A stretch of DNA of 64,000 nucleotides, taken from the NCBI GenBank assembly GCA_013306675.1, contig JABLUY010000121.1, positions 44,622-108,621 on the forward strand, written 5' to 3'. Numbering within the stretch: the stretch's first letter is position 1; every line of letters begins with the position of its first letter. Under the pieces are notes generated by a model. That model ran no database searches, was not told where the DNA came from, and was given only the letters and a program-made list of their open reading frames with translations. This DNA is from Thraustochytrium sp. TN22 (Eukaryota > Sar > Bigyra > Thraustochytrida > Thraustochytriidae). The position numbers and the translations under genes were made by a program. Positions 59,459 through 64,000 of this stretch are shown one piece after another.

Positions 59459-59751
59459 CGGCTCAAATGCAGCAGCAGCAGCAGCTTGACCCCAAGTCTA
59501 TCCTGGAAGCTCTCCGCGCGCAGTCTTCTTCGCTTCGCGCATCAAGCCCGCAACCTGCGGTTCAGCATCAGCAGCAGCACCAGCACCAGCACCAGCAGCA
59601 TCCGGGCATCGGCAACATCGCAGCTCTACAGGAGCAGCTCGCCAAGCTTCAGCGCCTGCAGCAGCTGCAGCAGCAGGGCGCCGAGCAGCACCGCGCCAAG
59701 TCCCCCAAGCTTTCGCAGGACATGCGCCAGCCTCACAACCCGTACAACTGA
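57877..59751 (+). CDS. Cys/His tandem-repeat zinc-finger protein (WRKY19-like type)
   Basis: A 624-residue putative nuclear regulator. Residues about 208-361 hold six consecutive repeats of the form C-x4-C-x-K-S-A-x-G-x-T-x-x-C-x-x-H-G-G-G-R-R; clear examples are CSVAGCSKSAQGSTDLCKAH and CANDDCDKSAVGSTNFCVKH. These repeats are annotated in stramenopiles and some plants as WRKY19-like zinc fingers, although there is no WRKYGQK motif here, so it is not a true WRKY factor. The N-terminal part has an R-K-R-K basic patch (about 104) and Gln-rich helices; the C-terminal part is rich in Gln, His and Pro, with a basic-acidic helix KKRAEEEKRRHDQEQ and two long polyQ tracts from CAG codons. DNA binding is inference. 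It starts at the first ATG after a GGGGGAAC leader and converges on the WW-domain gene. Confidence 0.8.
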
Positions 59752-59944
59752 GGAGGACTACATTTCGCACCACCTCACCGACCAAAGATGGCCTGAATGG
59801 AACTGCCGTTTGCACACACGCACACTTCATCAGTCAGTAGTTACCGTAGACGTAGCAGTGCACCCTGACACGCTTTAGCTAGACCTTAGTCTATTTATCT
59901 CAACCTTCTGAACACACTTACACACTTTCTCTCTCAAACTCTGT
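59752..59944. other. convergent 3' space, zinc-finger / WW-IQ genes
   Basis: A 193-bp space between the stop codons of two converging genes, more AT-rich than elsewhere. No gene is seen. Confidence 0.5.
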
Positions 59945-62794
59945 CTACTCAAAGTCAAACAGCTTCTTGCCCTTGGGACTCAGAATGGCCTTCTCCGACA
60001 TCTGGAAAGAGGGCTTGGAGCTGCGGATTGTTGACTCCGTCGCGACACGCTGCAACCTTGCGTGCGGGTCCTCCGGATTCACATACGCCTTGCGCCCGGT
60101 CTCTGTGTGGAGCCAGTATGTGCCGCCCTCCAGCGACTGGACTGGGCGCCAGCCGCCTGCCGACGTTTCCTGCTCGCTCTGCTCCTCCAACTCCTCCTCT
60201 CGTTGTTGTTGTGGCTGCTGCTGCTGCTCCTGGGGTTGTTGCGCATCCTGTAGGGGCTGCGCCTTCTTTGGCGTGCGGAGCACCTGCAAGGCCGCTGGCC
60301 GCTCCCATTGCCACTCGCTGCTGTCCTCCGTGCCGTAAAATACCTCGCGCGAGTGCTCGTCCAGGTACTCGACCCAGCCCGCGGCGCGCGTCCCAGTCTC
60401 CACAGCGCGTTCGCGCAGAAGCGCCCACAAATGGCGTGTCCCGCCCGGCAGCTGCCGCGGCCCACCTAGCTGGGAGCCATCCGAGAGCACCGTCGTGTTC
60501 TGGAGCAGAAACTGCCGCATCGGGGCCACCTGCTTGGCGCTCAGATTCAAGCTCTTGCGGATCAGGCAGGTGTCCCAGTTGAACTCGAACAGGCACCGCT
60601 CACGCGGGCTCACAATGCAGCTCCAGCTACGGTTCTTGCGCTTCATCGTCAGCCGTCGCGCCAGCGTCTTCGCCTGCGACAACGCCGCCAGACTCGAGCT
60701 GTTCTGCCGCATCATGGGCGAACCGCTCACGGCCAGCACCCCGGCCGCCTCCTCGCCCTCCAGTGCAACGCCGCTCGAGTCCTCCACGGGCGTTGCCCGT
60801 GCGTCATCCCACTCCTCCGGCCGCTCCCATCGCGACTCGCCCGTCGCTCGGCAGTAGTAAAACTGGTCGCCGTGCTTGGGCTCTTCCATCAGCACCCAGC
60901 CCTCGCAGGACATGATCGAGATCGCCGTCGAACGCAGCACGCTCCACAGGTACTCCGTCTGCACAGACGGCTGGCCCGGATTCATTGAGACCACCGTCAC
61001 TGTGTTCCGCTGCGCGCCAGGCACCGGCGGCGCAGGAGCCGCCTCGGACCGCTCCGCGTTGCTGAAGTTGTACCACATCAGGCTCCTGCCCGTCGGTGTC
61101 ACCAGCTCCTCCCACGCGGCCTCCGACGCGCGCACCTCGATCTGGCCCGCTCGACGATCAAAGTCCGCCGGCCGCTCCCACTGCGACTCTCCGGTTGCCA
61201 CGTTCGAGTAGTACACCTCCTCGGACTCCGGATCCACGCGCTCCACCCACTCACCCACTTGCCGCCCGGTCGGCGTAGCGCGCGCGTTCAGGGCGCCCCA
61301 AATCATCTCCTCGGGCGGCGGCCCGCCCGCGGTCTCCGTGCCGCCGCCGCCGCCAAGGGACCCGGACTCGTGCTCCTCCTCGTCGTCCGAGCCGACGGCG
61401 ATCTGGAGCCGCCGCGACGACCCGCGCCGGTCCAGCAGGCTCGCCACTCCTGGCAGCGCGCTCTGAGCCGCATCGACCGTCGGCACCTGCACAGGCAGGT
61501 CGTCCAACTCCACCGACCTGCCCACCTCGACCTCGTCCAACCCGCTCGCGCGCAGGTCTTGCAGCATCTCCTCCGTCGGGCTCTGAATATCAAAGGCGCT
61601 CATCTCCTCGCCCATGAGATCGGCGAAAGGGTCGCCCTCGAAGCTCTCCCGCCGTGAGGCGTCCGCCTCCGTGTCCGCCTCCGGCCACGCCGTCGCCACG
61701 GCCATCTGCTCCGTCGCGGTCGCGTCGGACCACGGCGACGCTGCCACCTGCGACGCACCATAACCTTCCAGATCCTGCTCCTCGGCCGCATTCTGCTCCT
61801 CCGCCACCTCTGTCTCGCCGTCCGTGTCCAAGGTAATGCCCGCGAACATGTCCGAGTACGAAGTCTGCGACATGGGCGACATTGGGCCCGGCGACCGGCC
61901 ACCAGGCGACCGCGGCGCCGTCTCCACCTCGCTCACCTGGATGCGCAGCCTCGGATTCACCTGCAGTCGCAGCGGGCCCGTCTCCAAGGAGTCGTCTTGT
62001 CCATCCATCGCCTCTTTCCTCATTGGCGACGGGGCCACGGGCTGCGCCATTGTCTTCGGTTCGGCCGCAGCTCCCGGAGACAATACGGTCCCCTCCAGTG
62101 GCCCCGGCGCCGCCTCCATCGCCGCCTCTGCGACACGCCGCGCCTCCTGAGCGTCCTTGCGCCCGCGATGCCCGCGATACAGCGCCTGCAGGCGAACCAG
62201 CTTGTCCAAGAGCGGGCTGCTGCCATCCTGGCCATCTTCAAAGTCCCAGCCGGCCGGCGCCTTGCGTGTCACCTTGGCCGTGTGGTTGTTCACGTACAGG
62301 TACGCTCCTGCCTCGTCGTCCCACATGCGGCTCCACGCGGGCCACGAAGCGCGGTCGGGCGACGCTGGCGACGCGGGCTCTTCAACCGCGACGGCCGTGG
62401 CGGTCGTGCGCGCGGCAGCCCGCGCCGCGGCTTTTGCTTCCGCGACTGCCAGACGCTCCTTGGCCGCCTCGGCAAGGTTTCTCGCCGCGGCCACCTCCGC
62501 GGGCTCCTCCCACGAGGTCTCCTGCGTTTCTGCGTTGTAATAGTACTCGTAGCCGCTGCTCGCGTCCACAAAGACCTCCCAGGGTGTTTTCGGCGAAGTC
62601 GCTGTCTCCGGGGGCGTCGCGCCTGTCATAGGGTTCACCTCCGCTTCGCCGGACCCCTCGGTTTGCTCTTCCTCGGTCTGCCTCATTCCTGAAAGCACTG
62701 ACTCTTGTTGTTGTTGCTGCTGCTGCTGCTGCAGCTCTTGCCGCTGCTCTTGCTGCTCTTGCTGATGCTGGGGGTCCGGCTGTTGCTCCACCTC

Positions 62795-62846
<52 letters not shown>

Positions 62847-63505
62847 TGTGGCTGCCCATCACCGCCAGGGGCAGGCTTCGCGTCGTTTGCCTCTTCTGCA
62901 ACAGTGTTCTCCTGGACGTCAACCTCAGGTTCCTTGAGAGCATCCAGAAGCAAGGAATGCAGCTTTCGCGTTTCGATCTGCAGGATGCGCAACGCCGGAG
63001 CGAGATGCTTCTCGTGTTCAGGATCCGTCTGTGCCGAGCGTCGCACAAGCGCGCGCGTGCGCCGCCGCACATCACGCACGAGATCTCGCATCGACGAGAC
63101 CTCAACGCAGTCCATGATGGTGGTTGCGGTCGGGTCGCCTGTCGTCATAAAGGAGTCATCGCTGCTTTCATTGAGCTGCCTTCCTGAGCGGCGACGAGGA
63201 CCCTGCACATCATTGCCCGCCTCATGCACGTATCGGATTGACGGCACGAGCGGCAAGTCCACGGCGATACGGTTCCGCAGAACAATGTGCCGGGCCGCCG
63301 CTGCCTCCATGGCACTCGAATCCGTGTACGCATTCACGTCGACCGGGCGAGCCGAGCTCGGCCGCACCATGCCCTGCAGGTCAGCGCCGTGCGAAATACT
63401 GGTCCAGCCGGCGATCTCGCTCATGTTTTGGCGTTGCACAGCGCCATTACACGCAGACGAAGGCCGAACCGCTGCCGAGGAGGCAGGCCGCCGCCTTTGT
63501 TGATG

Positions 63506-63553
<48 letters not shown>

Positions 63554-63921
63554 TGCGTGCTGTCCTCGCCGCGGACGGTGATGCCCCGCCGGCTTGGCGC
63601 CTTGTGGCGCCGGCCTGCGCTGGGGCCTCCCGTGCGTCTCCACGCGGTCATCCACCGTCTGGCGCACAGCGTACGCCGCCACCCCCCTCGGCGACTTGCG
63701 CGTCGCCGTCGTCATCGTTCCCGCCGTTGCGCCCTGCCTGCTGCCCGCCGTGCGCCTCTGCCCGCCCTCCTCGCGGCGCAGCATCTCGCTCCCGCGCTCG
63801 CCTCTGCCTCGCCTCCGCTCGCTCACAGTCACTTCCACAGCCAGCAGCCGGCGCAGCACGCGCTCCGCCTCCTCCTCAGTTCTCTGCGCAAGCTCCTCCT
63901 GGGCAACTTGAAGCTCGCTCG
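59945..63921 (-). CDS. large WW-domain and IQ-motif protein, 5' end outside window
   Basis: At least 1324 residues are visible. The central part has a canonical WW domain, PWEVFVDASSGYEYYYN..SWEEP (about 62590-62500), then a second WW-like unit (62345-62235) and an IQ motif LVRLQALYRGHRGRK (62210-62150), a calmodulin-type binding helix. After a long acidic, disordered region come WW-like units near 61260-61170, 61130-61060, 60910-60820, 60385-60290 and 60150-60060, several ending W-E-R-P. Polyglutamine tracts lie near 63530, 62830 and 62720. WW domains bind Pro-rich ligands, so this looks like a multivalent scaffold. Protein-like coding sequence (ELQVAQEELAQRTEEEAERV) continues upstream of the first ATG (63784) to an acceptor-like CTGACTTGCAG at 63922, so at least one 5' exon lies outside. 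Without it, ATG 63784 or 63715 could start the protein. Confidence 0.75.
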
Positions 63922-64000
63922 CTGCAAGTCAGCAAGCTCGCTCGCAATAGATGAGATGCGCTGGGCGAAAATCCAAAAAAACGCCTCCAGCCTACCCCCC
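63922..64000 (-). other. probable intron end upstream of the WW-IQ exon
   Basis: On the minus strand the sequence before 63921 has an in-frame TGA, a CTGAC branch-like motif and TTGCAG at the proposed acceptor, plus a T-run further upstream. The donor would lie beyond the window. Confidence 0.5.

Noticed and set aside
57448-59466. 672-codon minus-strand frame over the zinc-finger gene
   Set aside because: It is mirror sequence of Cys/His repeats and polyQ; no domain is recognisable.

Overview
The window is nuclear DNA of a GC-rich protist. Three things support this. There are spliceosomal introns with GT..AG borders and CTAAC/CTGAC branch points, in the eIF1A gene and in a CENP-H-like gene, plus an acceptor at the right edge. 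Genes are single, each with its own flanks, with no operons. The families are eukaryotic: eIF1A, NDUFB10, SepSecS, kinesin-14, ABCC transporters and a CaMK-type kinase. Several genes point to a flagellated cell (CFAP99, UPF0193/C22orf23-like, soluble-adenylyl-cyclase-like proteins, an Sfi1-like repeat protein). The WRKY19-type Cys/His repeat protein and a TAZ-only protein would fit a stramenopile such as a thraustochytrid or oomycete relative. That placement is inference from family content and should be tested.

Layout. 0.1-4.6 kb: CFAP99 and a spliced eIF1A. 5.8-14.3 kb: two tandem, diverged, apparently catalytically dead ADCY10-like proteins, each ending in a CSLQ CaaX box and separated by repeat arrays. 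14.4-19.1 kb: three minus-strand genes (possible MED28, a coiled-coil protein with a C1q/TNF-like end, and a UPF0193 protein). 19.7-22.3 kb: a YdcF/DUF218 protein, a spliced CENP-H-like gene and NDUFB10. 22.6-32.3 kb: two tandem ABCC exporters with a near-identical second nucleotide-binding domain, which implies recent gene conversion. 33.2-36.0 kb: a GNAT acetyltransferase and an Sfi1-like gene facing away from each other, each with its own 3' end tandemly copied downstream, then a Blc-type lipocalin. 36-40 kb: repeat-rich spacer with a roughly 300-bp tandem repeat holding an expanding (CT)n. 40-47 kb: a potentially myristoylated CaMK-like kinase, kinesin-14 and SepSecS. 49-51 kb: a TAZ zinc-finger protein. 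51-57.8 kb: a gene-poor stretch of tetra- and pentanucleotide repeats. 57.9-63.9 kb: a WRKY19-type zinc-finger protein facing a large WW/IQ protein whose 5' end lies outside the window.

Themes. Open reading frames are long and mostly intronless, and many carry CAG-encoded polyglutamine. Spacers are dominated by short-unit repeats. The most interesting signals are the paired, probably farnesylated pseudo-cyclases, the amplification of gene 3' ends at two neighbouring genes, and the eIF1A gene whose last exon encodes only its acidic C-terminal tip. Because GC content is very high, almost every gene has long antisense or out-of-frame open frames; these were not called as genes.
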